Origin: Sapria himalayana
Lineage: Eukaryota > Streptophyta > Magnoliopsida > Malpighiales > Rafflesiaceae
Length of the DNA stretch: 64,000 nucleotides
Reading direction: 5' to 3'
Assembly (NCBI GenBank): GCA_029783825.1
Contig: JAREIK010002645.1
Location: forward strand, 1 to 64,000
Below the pieces are notes generated by a model. The model saw only the letters and a list, made by a program, of their open reading frames with translations. It was not told where the DNA came from and made no database searches. Below are positions 1 through 11,206 of the stretch, piece by piece. The position numbers and the translations under genes were made by a program. The stretch's first letter is position 1, and the number at the start of each line of letters is the position of its first letter.

Positions 1-313
1 GATGAAGGAATCAAATCTCTTACCAACACCTCGGTGCTTGTTTCAAAACATATAGAGATTTGTTCACTTACAAACCAAGTTCTCCTTACCAATTTCAATA
101 GATCATTCTGGCTGGAACATATAAATTCTTCTCAATTTCTCCATGAAGAAAAGCAGTTTTAACATCTAACTGTTTCAAATGTAAATCAAGTGTAGCACAT
201 AGAGAAAAAAATTCATTGATGTCAATACATTCTTTCTAAGCATATCCCTTTATCACCAATCTTGTACTATACCGTTCTACTTGATCATTGCTATCCCGCT
301 TTATCTTGTAAAT

Positions 314-853
314 TCATTTGTTGTCAATAGTTTTTCTTCCGATTGGTAATGATACTAGCTTCCAAGTCTTGTTCTTGTGTAGACCTTTAATTTTTTCCAT
401 CATTGCTGTCATCAACAGAGATGTATCTGAATATTTTGAAGCTTCTTGAAATGTTGAAGGTTCTACATCTTCTGTTAGGAGACAATATGCAATGTTGTTC
501 TCTGTAACATACTTCGAGTACCAAGCTGGCGGTCTTTTATTACGAATTAGCCGACTAACTCCTTGAGCCTCGGACACGACTTTGTTTTGTGCTTCATGCT
601 CTAATTCTTTCTCCATTAACTTTGGAATATCTTGTATCTGATCATTTTCTACATGAACAGTTGTAGTTTCTGAAACTTCTTTTAATGTGCTATAATCTTC
701 AATTCTTTCTTTAAAAATTACATATCTACTGATAATTATCTTTTGGTCAGTGGGTTCGCACAGGCGATACCCCTTTACTCCTTCAGCATACCCTAAGAAT
801 ATGTATTTTCTGGATTTTGGATCCAGCTTTACTTTTTCTTGGGTGTGGTACAT
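314..853 (-). pseudogene. Copia pol fragment: integrase C-terminus and RT N-terminus
   Basis: This 179-codon open stretch is the longest surviving piece of the left Copia polyprotein. It starts in the integrase C-terminal region (KYIFLGYAEGVKGYRL), passes through a charged acidic hinge, and ends in the typical reverse-transcriptase lead-in (AMMEKIKGLHKNKTWKLVSL). It is not a host gene. The frame breaks on both sides, and recognisable reverse-transcriptase sequence continues to position 1. Confidence 0.85.
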
Positions 854-2250
854 TACTTATGCAGGATATCCAAAATAATGTAAAGTAGAGTAGTCTACTG
901 GCTTACCCGTACACATCTTCATCAGTGTCTTCAAATTAATCAATATTGATGGCGATCAATTTATCACATAGCATGTAGTTTTTGATGCTTCCGCCCAAAA
1001 GGAATTGGATAGTCTTGCAGTCCTTAACATTGCTCTCATTCTTTCTGCAAGAATTCTGTTTAACCATTCTGCTATTCCATTTTGCTGTGGCATGTACGTG
1101 ACTGTGAACTATCATTTGATACCTTCTTACTTATAAAAAATAAGAAATTCATCAACTGTATACTCATTTTCATTATCTGTACGCAAACACTTAATTCTTT
1201 TCTCAGATTCAAGTTCCACCCATGCTTTGAATTCTTTAAAAGTTAAAATACATCTGACTTTTTCTTGATTGGATATACCCAACATCTCATTGAATAATCA
1301 TCAATGAAGGATACAAAATACTTTGCTCCTCCATAAGATATTTCAGGTGATTCCCATACATCAGAATATATCAAGTCTAGCGTATTTTTATTTCTTACAT
1401 TTGATCTTTTAAATGCTAATCTATTTTGCTTACTAGTAACACAATGCTCACAAAAAGGTAAAATTTATTATTTTGAGCCCAGAAGTAACTTTTTATTAGA
1501 GTGATCTTCAATCTTGTTCTGACATGTGACATAGTTTAAGATGTCATATCATTGTTGATTCTTCTTCCTTAGTAATTGATACAACACATGCATCTGATTC
1601 CTGTACTATTTCTCCTTTAAGCATGATAAATTTGGCGTGATCTTTTTCTCCATTCATTACTACAGTGAACCTCTCACAATCTTTATCACTCATTTTATAT
1701 GAGTTTTGCATCCCAAGACTATATATTTGTTCCAAAGACAATAGATTTTTCTTCAAGTTAATTACAATGTCGTACATCTTGAATGATACGAATCATATCA
1801 TCAAATATTTTAATTTTGATAGTACTTATACCAATAATTTTCAAAGTAAGGATCATCATCCATGTGCACCGACCCACCTGAGATTGGTTCATATTTGTGA
1901 AACCAATCTCTCCGAGATGTCATATGCCACGATGCTCCCTAGTCTAGCATCATACATCACTAAACTGTTTTTACTTTTAACCATTGTTGTTACGTCACTG
2001 TACAAAATATTATCTTCATCATTGATACTTTCAATAATTTTTTGTGTCTTAGATAACTCAATCATCTATATTTTTTTTTTAAACCAACAATCTTTTTTAA
2101 GTGCCATTTCTTACAATAGTTATAATATTTAATATTTTTCTTACTTCGAGATTTTGATCTACCATAATTCTGACTCCTAACGAAGCACGGACACGGCTCC
2201 TGCAGCCATGTCCACGTGTCCGACACCTGGACACGACACGGATACGGCAC

Positions 2251-2323
2251 GGATACGTATCCGATACGCCACGTGGCGTATCATTGTACAATCTGTATCC
2301 GATACGCCACGTGGCGTATCGGA
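2251..2323. repeat. Cluster of perfect palindromes with CACGTG cores
   Basis: Three perfect palindromes sit almost end to end. A 12-mer at 2251-2262 is centred on ACGT. A 20-mer at 2263-2282 and a 26-mer at 2298-2323 share the core GATACGCCACGTGGCGTATC. CACGTG is the G-box recognised by plant bZIP and bHLH factors. Here it lies in the subterminal zone of the hAT-type element, so a transposase-binding or cruciform-forming role is as plausible as a promoter role. Confidence 0.8.
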
Positions 2324-2397
2324 TGGTTGCGTCGGCAACCGTATCCACGTCTATAGTGTCGACGTTCGACGACGTCGGTGGCCAACTTGGCCACTGG

Positions 2398-2612
2398 CAG
2401 GGGGCGGGCCGCAATTTGAGGGAGAGGCAGGAGCGGGCACGATTTGAGGGGAGAGGAAGGGGCAGCGCGATTTGAGGGGGAGGGCAGGAGAGGGCACGAT
2501 TTGAGGGGAGAGGAAGGGGCCAGCGCGATTTTAGGGGAGAGGCAGGGGCGGCCGGGCGTGATTGAGGGGGAGAGGCAGGGGCGGCCGGGCGTGCTTGAGG
2601 GGAGAGGCGGGG
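2398..2612 (+). repeat. G-rich tandem array, about seven degenerate 28-33 bp units
   Basis: Units begin with TTGAGGGGAGAGG-like sequence and end alternately in GGGCACGA or GCGCGA, later in CGGGCGTG. The array carries many runs of 3-5 G on the plus strand, so G-quadruplex formation is possible. The open frames crossing it on both strands are by-products of the repeat and are not genes. Confidence 0.75.
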
Positions 2613-4053
2613 GCATAAAATAAAATATTTTTATAAAATAAAATAAAAAATATATATTTTGATATAATATAATTATAAAATATTATTTTATAAAATAAAA
2701 TAAATATAAATATTATCTTATAAAATAAAATAAAATATTTTTATTTATAAAATAAATAATATATATTTATTATATATAATAAAATATTTTAATTTAATTT
2801 AATTTAATAAATATTATAAAATACCTAATATTTATAATTAATAATTTTATTTTATTTTATTTTTTTATTATGCCGTATCTTAGTCGGATCCGTATCTTAG
2901 TTTTTTAGAATTTGTCGTGTCTCCGTATCCTGCCGTGTCGTATTCCCGTGTCTGTGACCGTGCTTCTTAGCTGACTCCCACTGGGCCACGCTCCGTTGAT
3001 CTCTCTCGTATCATCGTCAAAGCATCTATTTGTTATCCATTACATATCTATCCTCTTTATTTTTTCGTCTATTTTCTTCTTCTAAGATGGTAGAGATAAT
3101 ATTATTAAAAATTAAACTACCAGTGAAATACACCATTCGTTAAATTGATGACGAGTTGATCATACGAACCACGTAAGCTCTGAAGTAAAATCTTAGCACG
3201 TTCAACTTCTTCTATCTTATGACCCAACGTAGTAAGTTGTGAAAATAAAGTATTCAGAGTGTTGATATGATCAGTTACCTTAACAGATTTCATCATTCGT
3301 AAATTGTAAAGTCTTCTTTTTAAGAAGATTTTGTTGTGAAGTTACTTTGCCTCGTACAACATTGTGAGAGTATTCCAAATTTTTTTTGCCGTATTTTTTT
3401 CTGCCACACTCGATAATATTCCATCAGCAAGTGTCAAATGTAGGTCAGCTACTGCATTACTTTCCATCTCATTTTACTTGTCGTCAGGAATTCCGGTGAG
3501 CCTTTTTTCAATTGTATCTAAGCAATTATTCTTTCTCAAAATTGCCTTAATTTTTATTTTCCACAATAAAAATTACTTCCATTGAATTTTTTTATTTTAA
3601 ATTTGCTGTCATGTTTCACTTTTACAGTGAACAGTAACCGAGAATAATAATAACAATTTGTGTTATTACACTAAAAAAGTTCCCAAGTAAGTGGAAGGAC
3701 ACAATTATCCTCTTAAAAACTATAAACCTTGAGGCTCTTATCACCCTTTTGACAGAACTTTTTTAAATGCATTAACTATAAAGTTACTAACTAACCTCCT
3801 CTGATACCACTGTTATAAAATAAAACTAAAACCCACAATAATTTGAAAGATAGAAAATTCAAAACTAAAGTAATAAATTACATCATGAAATAAAATACAT
3901 TCAAAGAAAATGAGAAATTGGAATACATGGGAATAAATTTCAGAAAAATAGAAAAGTCTTTTATATAGGAAAAAATTTGGAAATCTCCAAAACACATTTT
4001 TAATGTGAGCAATGTGATTTTCACCTACCCCCATTAAAAAATAATACTAATGT

Positions 4054-6667
4054 CAAATTGTCGTACAAAATAAGAAAATTTGATATACTTTTCTAGTTGA
4101 AATATCTCATATGTTAGAGTAGAAATGTTCTTATAATCTGGATAAATTATTTAATTTAATTAATGATGAGTGACCAAATTGATAATATATAAGTAAATTA
4201 TCAATAATAATAAAAAATTTAGAAGAAAATCATAGCATTGAAGAAAAAACATATAATTTATCTAGTTCAAATTCAAGTGAAGCTTTTCTCATCGACCTTT
4301 GAGTTTGTAAACAAATATTTATAAAAGTAAAAACAAAATCTAAAAAGACTACTCATGTAAAATAAATTATAGGGAAATTAGGAAAGTACTATATTACACG
4401 GAGAAATAACAAAGATCCAATATGAATATTTCAATATTCAACAATTATAGAGAGTTGTGATTAGTTATAATAATATTTTTAAAATAAGAAAAGAAAATAG
4501 TGGATATGTTATAATTATCAATAATGTAAATATTAACATATGTGTTTATATATTCTTCTCTAGTAAGTGTAAGTGACATAGCTGATGAACATTGTAACAA
4601 ATTCTTGGATGATTTTGATAATCAACATATTTTTCACTATATCATATCAACCTCTTAATCTCATATGTGAAAATAATATTCAATAAATATTTTTGTTGTG
4701 GTTTATTTTCTATAATAAGTATACTAAATTGAGGTTATGTTGTTTCAATCTCTATTGTAGCAATACATTCTTGTATTTAATAAACAATTCAAAAGAAAAA
4801 ATATATCTAATTAAGATTTTCCAAATCTTACTTTATGTCATGATTATCAACCTCTGAATTAGATTTTTTCTGCATAAATTAGTGTGTGTTTTCTCAAACC
4901 TTAAATTTTTTATCCAAATTAGGATTTTTGCTAAATTAGGGTTTAATGTTTATGCACAAATTAGGGTTTTCTAATTTTATTTAATGTCCGAATTAGAGTT
5001 TATGCCAATTTTTCTATCTTGAATTTAGAGTTTTAGGGATCGAAATTAACACCTACACTGGAATTAGGGCTTCTATTATGTGATTTTTTTTCTTACATCA
5101 TCAACGCATTGGGCGTCAATGCCCCATCGCACATAGTGAGCATGCAACGACCTTAAACAGTTATGCACAATGATTGTGTCTTCCCTATTCTTTTTAGAAG
5201 TAGTATGTGCTTCATGTTGATACAATGTACATTTTTTAAATCTAGGGATTGTAGCCTTTACCTACACATACACCACCTATGGTTTATTTTCTTAGGGGAC
5301 CAAGCTCTAATAACATATTAAATATAAAAAAAATATACACATTGAAATAAAATCATACTTAATAAAAAATGTTGTATAAAATAATGATAATTAAATATGA
5401 TTGAGACAATTTACAAACTGGATAATGTGTATTCATAATATATTTAATTTATCTTCTCATATTTTTTAAAAAATAAGTTAAATTCTCGTAAAATATATTC
5501 AAGAATGTTATGCTTTTCAAAATTTGAATATTACAATGAATTTGTATTTTAATTTTTTTATGAAAGTTCGTATAACTGTCAAAGAAATGGTATCCGATAT
5601 AATTAGAGAATTATTTATGTAAATAATTAAGTAACAAAAAATGTATATAAACAAAAAATGTCAAAAAAAGGCAAAAAGTGATAGTCTTGTTGGTTGACAT
5701 GCATATATATAAATTAGATGTAGGTCTTATTAATATCATCATCATTTTTATGTGTCATATAGAAAATTCAAGCATACTTTTATTTTTGTTGATGCACCAC
5801 ATAATCAATATATATAATTTTTTCTGGTTGGACTTAATAAGTTATCTTGGTCAATGTAAAATGATTATGCTAAGAGTGAATTGGCAAGGAGTATTGGTAG
5901 GCAAATATTTAGTCATTCTTTTACATGTGGAGTAATATAAATATTAATCATTACTTTTAGCTGTTAGAAATTTCTCTAAGTTTGCCATCTTGCACATAAA
6001 TATCAAAAAAATCTATAATAATTAAATATCTAGTTAATTGTTTAAGAGCGAGAATAAAACAAGTATAGTCGATTTAGTTGATAAATTGAAACAAAAATAT
6101 ATTCAAAAAATTTATTCAAAAAAGTTTTCCTTTTGATCTACAAACATAAATTTGACTGTAGTTGATCAATTGAGCAGGTTAACATCTAGTTTTTCATGAG
6201 TAATCGTGTGAGATTCATCATTAAACCAAGTTGGTATGAAAGCCATAATTAACCAAAACATAAGTAATTGACTTGATAACAAGTAATAATAGGTGTGACC
6301 AGTGATTAAAATTTTTGATATATTCATCTATATATTTTTGAATTATCCTTAAATTCTAAGTATTAATATATCTGTCAAAATTAATATTTTTATTATTGAT
6401 TGATATTTATATAAAAATATATACTAATATATCTTCGATATATCCGATATATTCGTAAAGTTCAAGTATTTATATATTCGTTGAAATTGATATATTAATA
6501 CTTGGATGCAATTGGGTACTCAGAATAGTCTGGCTGACCTGACATGACTTGTAACCTTTAATTTATATTCTATGTATTCCAAACAAGCTTGTGATGACAT
6601 TTGAATTCCATGATTTGTAGATGACACATGTTGTATGCTTCTTGAATTTTATTTTTTTTGTTGTTTC
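4054..6667. other. AT-rich stretch with no recognised gene
   Basis: No coding exon, LTR or transposase motif was found on either strand. Short GATATAT-rich degenerate repeats occur at about 6370-6510. I looked here for the missing N-terminal FAD-binding exon of the SQE gene on the plus strand and saw none. If that gene is complete, this is part of a very long first intron. Confidence 0.6.
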
Positions 6668-6895
6668 TGTTAAATAAACATTAATTATTTATTTTTAATG
6701 CGGAAGATGAAATGTCAAGAGTTCACAGTTATTTTTACGGGTGATAATTATTTTAAATTTTTAGTTCTAGAAGGACAAATTATACCTTATAAATAAATCA
6801 TTGTATTGCTTGTAAGAATATAGAATAAAATAAAAAATCTCTCTTCAAAAATAATTCTCCTCAGTTATAGTTTGCAGCAAGTACTTTTTTTTACA
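6668..6895 (+). repeat. 5' LTR of Copia element
   Basis: The direct-repeat partner is at 10964-11190. It contains the TATA-like segment ATACCTTATAAATAAATC near 6786, repeated in the other LTR, which is the likely retrotransposon promoter. The primer-binding site follows immediately. Confidence 0.9.
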
Positions 6896-6931
6896 ACTTA
6901 GTATTAGAGGGATAGGAGTATAATCAATAAT

Positions 6932-7591
6932 GTTTCGCTGCCCCGATTAACGAAGGTGAACTATGAGAATTGGAGCATCCAAATGAAAGCTCTTCTCGGT
7001 TCTGTGGATTATTGGGAGGTGGTTCAAGAAGGTTTCGAAGAACCAAAATCTACCAAAGGATATACGGCAGCTCAAAATAAGGCGTTGAAAGAAATGCGAT
7101 CAAAAGATAAAACGTCATTGTACATGCTGTTCCGAGCTGTTGATGAGTCGAACTTTGAAAAGATTGCGAATGTGAAAACTTCAAAAGAAGCATGGGACAT
7201 CTTGGAGACTGCATACAAAGGAGCCGATCGAGTTAAACAAGTTCGTCTTCAAATTCTTCGCAATGAGTTGGAAGGTATGAAGATGAAGTCAGAAGGTGTA
7301 TCTGATTACATCACGCGTGTTCAAACCGTGGTTAATCAACTCAACAGAGATGGAGAAAAGTTGTCCGATGCGTGGGTCGTGGAGAAGATTCTGAGGTCGT
7401 TAACTGACTGTTTCGAGAATATGGTATGTGTCATAGAAGAGTCAAAGGATCTAACAACGTTCACGGTCGACGAGCTTGTCGATTCCCTAATGACACATGA
7501 ATATCGTAAGAAGAATGAGGAAGAGGAGGCACTTGAGCAGGTACTTCAAACCAAAATATCATTTAATGATGAAAAGATATTCTATTCTTAA
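6932..7591 (+). pseudogene. Copia gag (capsid) fragment
   Basis: This is an open frame of about 220 codons with the typical opening KVNYENWSIQMKALLGSVDYW and a UBN2-type capsid body (for example YKGADRVKQVRLQILRNELEGMKMK). The expected start Met is not visible in frame (ATA upstream). After 7591 the frame is lost, but two CCHC zinc knuckles (CYKCGKYGHHAKD, with a decayed second half, then CYNCGKTGHFAKEC) are readable at about 7758-7863. This is retrotransposon capsid/nucleocapsid, not a host gene. Confidence 0.85.
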
Positions 7592-7739
7592 AACTTTCGA
7601 GGTAAATGACATGGTCGTGGTGGTCGAGGAAATAACCACGGTGGGAAAAGTCAGTCAAGAAGGGTATCATGAGGAGAATGAGCAATCAAATCAATAAAAT
7701 TGGTGTGGAAGAGGACGCGATCGTGGAAGATACGGTCGG

Positions 7740-10700
7740 TGAAATTATTCCAACATTGAGTGCTACAAGTGTGGCAAATATGGTCACCACGCAAAGGATT
7801 ATAATTATGATAAATGTTACAATTGTGGAAAGACGGGGCATTTTGCAAAAGAATGTCGAGTCGAGAAAAAGATGGAAGAGACAACCAACCTAGCCATGAA
7901 AGATGAGGTGGAAGAAGTCTTTCTCTTAATGGCACATAACAAAGTTAACACCGACAACGACATGGTGTAGTACCTCGACACGGCTACAAGCAACCATATG
8001 TGTGGGCACGAGCATTATTTCAAAGAGATGCTAAATGTTGAAGCTGTATCTGTATCATTTGGAGATGGCTCAAAAGTTTATGTCAAAGGCCAATGTACGA
8101 TTTAGTATGTACAAAAGGATGGTTTCATTGTGTCAATCCAAGATGTGTATTACGTACCATACCTCAAGAGAAATATTCAAGTATAAGACAACTCATGGAG
8201 AAAAGTTATTTAGTTTTTATGAAAGATCGGATATTACCATTGAATGACAAGCAAGGGCGTTCAGTCGCACAAGTTGAAATCGGAAGAATTCAAATGTACA
8301 AACTGAATTTGAGAAGTGTATGTTTGCAAGTCAACGTAGAAGACAAGGCGTCATTGTGATATCTCTGTTTTAATTACCTACATCATGAAGGCCTAAACAA
8401 GTTGGAAAAGAAGAACATGGTACACGGACTACCGGACATGGAATACAAAGGAAAATTTTGTGAAGAATGTGTGCTCGGAAAGCATGCATGAATGTCATTT
8501 CAAAAGAAGGCAGAATATCGGGTAAGCAACCTTTCGAGTTGATTCATTTCGACATATGTGGACCAATCACCCATAAATTTTTCAGCGACAAAAGGTATTT
8601 CATTTCCTTTATTGATGATTTATTATGAAAAATTTGGGTTTATTTTCTGAGAGAAAAATTCGAGGTGTTCGAGATTTTCAAAAAATTCAAAGTGCTAGTG
8701 AAAAATATAACTGGTAAATACATCAAATCTGTATGATCCGATAGAGGTGGAAAATACACTTCGATAGTTTTCATGGAGTATTGTGAGGAGAAATACATAA
8801 GATGATTTCTAACCGCACCATACTCTCAATAGCAAAATGGTGTGGCCGAGAGGAAGAACCGGATCATTCTTGACATGATTTGTTCAATGCTCTAAAGCAA
8901 GAAAATGCTAAAGGAATTTTAGGCAGAAGCCGTGCAATGCGCTGTCTATGTTTAAAATCGGTGTCCACATTCAAATCTGTATGATCAAACACAACAAGAG
9001 ACATGAAGCAGATAAAAACTGACAGTCTTTCATCTCAAAGTATTTGGCAGTTTGGCCTACGCACACGTGCTGGATCAGCAAAGAATAAAGCTCGAAGACA
9101 AAAGCAAAAGATATATTTTTATAGGGTATGATGAGAAAACAAAATGATACAAGTTACTCGACCCGATAAGCAAGAAGATTCTAGTGAGCCATGATATACG
9201 AGTTCATGAAGCAAATGAATGAGATTGGAATAAAGCAACAAATGATATCATCGAAATTGGAGAATCATCAGCCGCTATGCCAACAATTATACCGGAAAAT
9301 TCTGAAATCATATATGATGGAAATGAACCGCGACAACCCAAAATACAAAATTTACAAGATTTGTATGATTCGACAAATGAGGTAAATCTTGTATGTCTTT
9401 TGGTGGATTCTGATAATTTAAGTTTTGAACAGGCAGTGCAAGACAAAAAGTGGCAAACTGCCATGGACGAGGAGAATAAAGTAATAGATCGCAACAACAC
9501 ATGAGAGTTAGCAGAATTGCCGAAAGGAACTCAGCTCATTGATGTCAAGTAGGTATTTAAGAGAAAGATGAATGCTAAAGGGGAGATAGAACGATATAAG
9601 GCGAGACTTATAGCAAAATGTTACAAGCAAAAGGTGGGAATCAATTATGACGAGGTATTTGCTTTCGTTGCAAGAATGGAGACAATCAGATTGTTCATTT
9701 TACAAGCAGCTCAATTCAAATGGCCGATATTACAAATGAATATTAAGTCGGCATTCCTGAATGGTGTGCTTGAAGAAGAAATTTTTATTAAAAAAATCAC
9801 TCGAGTACATGAAAATCGGAGAAGAAAAGAAAGTGTTGAAATTGAAGAAGGCATTTTATGGGTTGAAGCAAGCATCGCGGGCATGAAATACTCGTATCGA
9901 TACATACTTCAAAGAGAATGAGTTCGAGCAATGTCCCTACGAACATGCTCTTTATGTGAAGAAGAGTGGAGGTAATATGTTATTTGTTGCTTTTTATATT
10001 GATGATCTTATTTTTATGGGGAATAATAATGAAATGATATAAAAGTTCAAGAGTACAATGACATGGAAATTTGAGATGACAGATTTGTGCTTAATGAAGT
10101 TTTTTTTTGGTCTGAAAGTAAGACAGGGAAAGACGAGTTTCTTTGTATCTCAGGAGGCATATACAAAGAAGATTTTGAAGAAGTACAAGATGGAGTCTTG
10201 CAATCTGATTTCATCACCAATAGAACTAGGTACAAAACTCTCTAAGTTTGATGGAGGAGAATGAGTCGATGCAAGCAAATACCGGAGTTTAGTGGGAAGC
10301 CTTCACTATCTCATATGCACAAGGCCGGACCTTGCATTAAGTGTCGGTATTGTAAGTCGGTTCATGGGGGAGCCAGTCTATTCACATTGGAATCGTTAAA
10401 GCGAATTTTATGGTACATCAAAGGAACAATGTCACTCTGATTATTCTATACAAATGCAGTATATTATAAGTTAGTCGGATACTCCGACAGCTATTGACAC
10501 AGAGACTTGGAGGATTGGAAAAGTACATTGGGTTATGTATTTTTTATGGGTGACATGACATTTATCTGGCTTTCAAAGAAGCAACCAATCATGATACTCT
10601 CGACATGTAAAGCTGAATATGTGACAGCATCTTTGTGTTTACGTCATATGATATGGCTCAGAAATTTGTTAGGCAAGATGGAGCCAGAATAACTCGGTGT

Positions 10701-10947
10701 GATTGAGATACGAGTTGACAACAAATCAGCAATTGAGCTGAGCAAGAACTCATTGAATCATGAGAGAAGCAAATATATTGACGTTTGTTTTCATTTTATC
10801 CGAGATCAAGTGAAGGAAAGAAATATAGAATTAGTATACGTGACAAGTCGAGATCAAGTCGCGGATATCTTCACGAAATTACTAATTATGATACTTTTTG
10901 ATAACTGTAAAAGATTGCTCGGCATGAAAGATGACAGAAGCAATTAA
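7740..10947 (+). pseudogene. Copia pol remains (protease, integrase, RT, RNase H)
   Basis: Pieces in shifting frames can be read in order. Protease is at about 7960-8100 (YLDTATSNHMC, with a TAG where Trp is expected just before it). The integrase core is at about 8540-8960. Reverse transcriptase is at about 9540-10290, with AFLNGVLEEEIFI and a YIDDL-like active site near 9995-10012. RNase H is at about 10470-10900, ending VTSRDQVADIFTKLL. Many in-frame stops and small indels make it inactive. Confidence 0.88.
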
Positions 10948-10963
10948 GTTTATGAGGGAGTCT

Positions 10964-11190
10964 TGTTAAATAAACATTAAATGTTCATTTTTAATACGGA
11001 AGATGAAATATCAAGAATCAGCAGTTACTTTTAGGGGTGATAATAATTTTTAATTTTAGTTCTAGAAGGGCAAACTATACCCTATAAATAAATTATTGTA
11101 TTGCTTGTAAGAATATAGAATAAAATAAAAAATATTTCTTCAAAAATAATTCTCCTCAGTTATAGTTGGTAGCAAGCAAATTTTTTTACA
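10964..11190 (+). repeat. 3' LTR of Copia element, abutting an SQE splice acceptor
   Basis: It is preceded by the polypurine tract and followed by ACTTCTTTTGTTGCAG, the end of an SQE intron. Any branch point for that intron must now lie in or very near LTR sequence. Confidence 0.9.
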
Positions 11191-11206
11191 ACTTCTTTTG
11201 TTGCAG

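Larger units (their letters stand above)
2178..2970. mobile_element. Non-autonomous hAT-type element (793 bp) with 8-bp target duplication
   Basis: The ends are inverted: TAACGAAGCACGGACACGG on the left, and the reverse complement of the right end reads CTAAGAAGCACGGTCAC. The element is flanked by a perfect 8-bp direct repeat CTGACTCC (2170-2177 and 2971-2978), the hallmark of hAT transposition. It lies inside the gag gene of the Copia element, whose coding sequence resumes on both sides. It has no transposase. The left half is GC-rich with palindromes and a G-rich array. The right half (about 2617-2870) is almost pure A/T. A Mutator-like origin (9-10 bp duplication) is less likely. Confidence 0.8.
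1..4053 (-). mobile_element. Copia LTR retrotransposon, decayed, cut by the window edge
   Basis: Read on the minus strand the order is LTR, gag, protease/integrase, reverse transcriptase. The gag part (about 2979-3780) encodes the conserved run around DHINTLNTLFSQLTTLGHKI. A degenerate zinc knuckle lies at about 2065-2150. The gag-pre-integrase region is at 1544-1777, the integrase C-terminus (IFLGYAEGVKGYRL) and hinge are at 314-853, and the start of the reverse transcriptase is at 1-310. A primer-binding site complementary to initiator tRNA-Met (CTCTGATACCA on the plus strand) is at about 3801-3811. The adjoining LTR has a TATA box on the minus strand near 3960. The LTR outer end near 4053 is a guess from a TG...CA pattern. 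Stops and frameshifts make it non-autonomous, and gag is split by the element at 2178-2970. Confidence 0.85.
6668..11190 (+). mobile_element. Complete-length but decayed Copia retrotransposon
   Basis: Two LTRs (6668-6895 and 10964-11190) both start TGTTAAATAA and end TTACA. They flank a primer-binding site resembling the initiator tRNA-Met complement (TAGTATTAGAG at 6899), gag, protease, integrase, reverse transcriptase, RNase H and a purine tract (TATGAGGGAGTCT, 10951-10963). By eye the LTRs differ at roughly 20 of about 228 positions, so the insertion is old. Target duplication is not clear (GTTTC before, ACTTC after). Stops and frameshifts are spread through pol. The 3' LTR ends 16 nt before an SQE exon. 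Confidence 0.93.

Noticed and set aside
1665..2132. 155-codon plus-strand open frame
   Set aside because: Antisense to the protease/gag part of the left Copia element.
2097..2616. Overlapping open frames of 62-111 codons on both strands
   Set aside because: They run across palindromes and a G-rich tandem array inside a transposable element; the peptides are repetitive Pro/Arg/Gly products with no family likeness.
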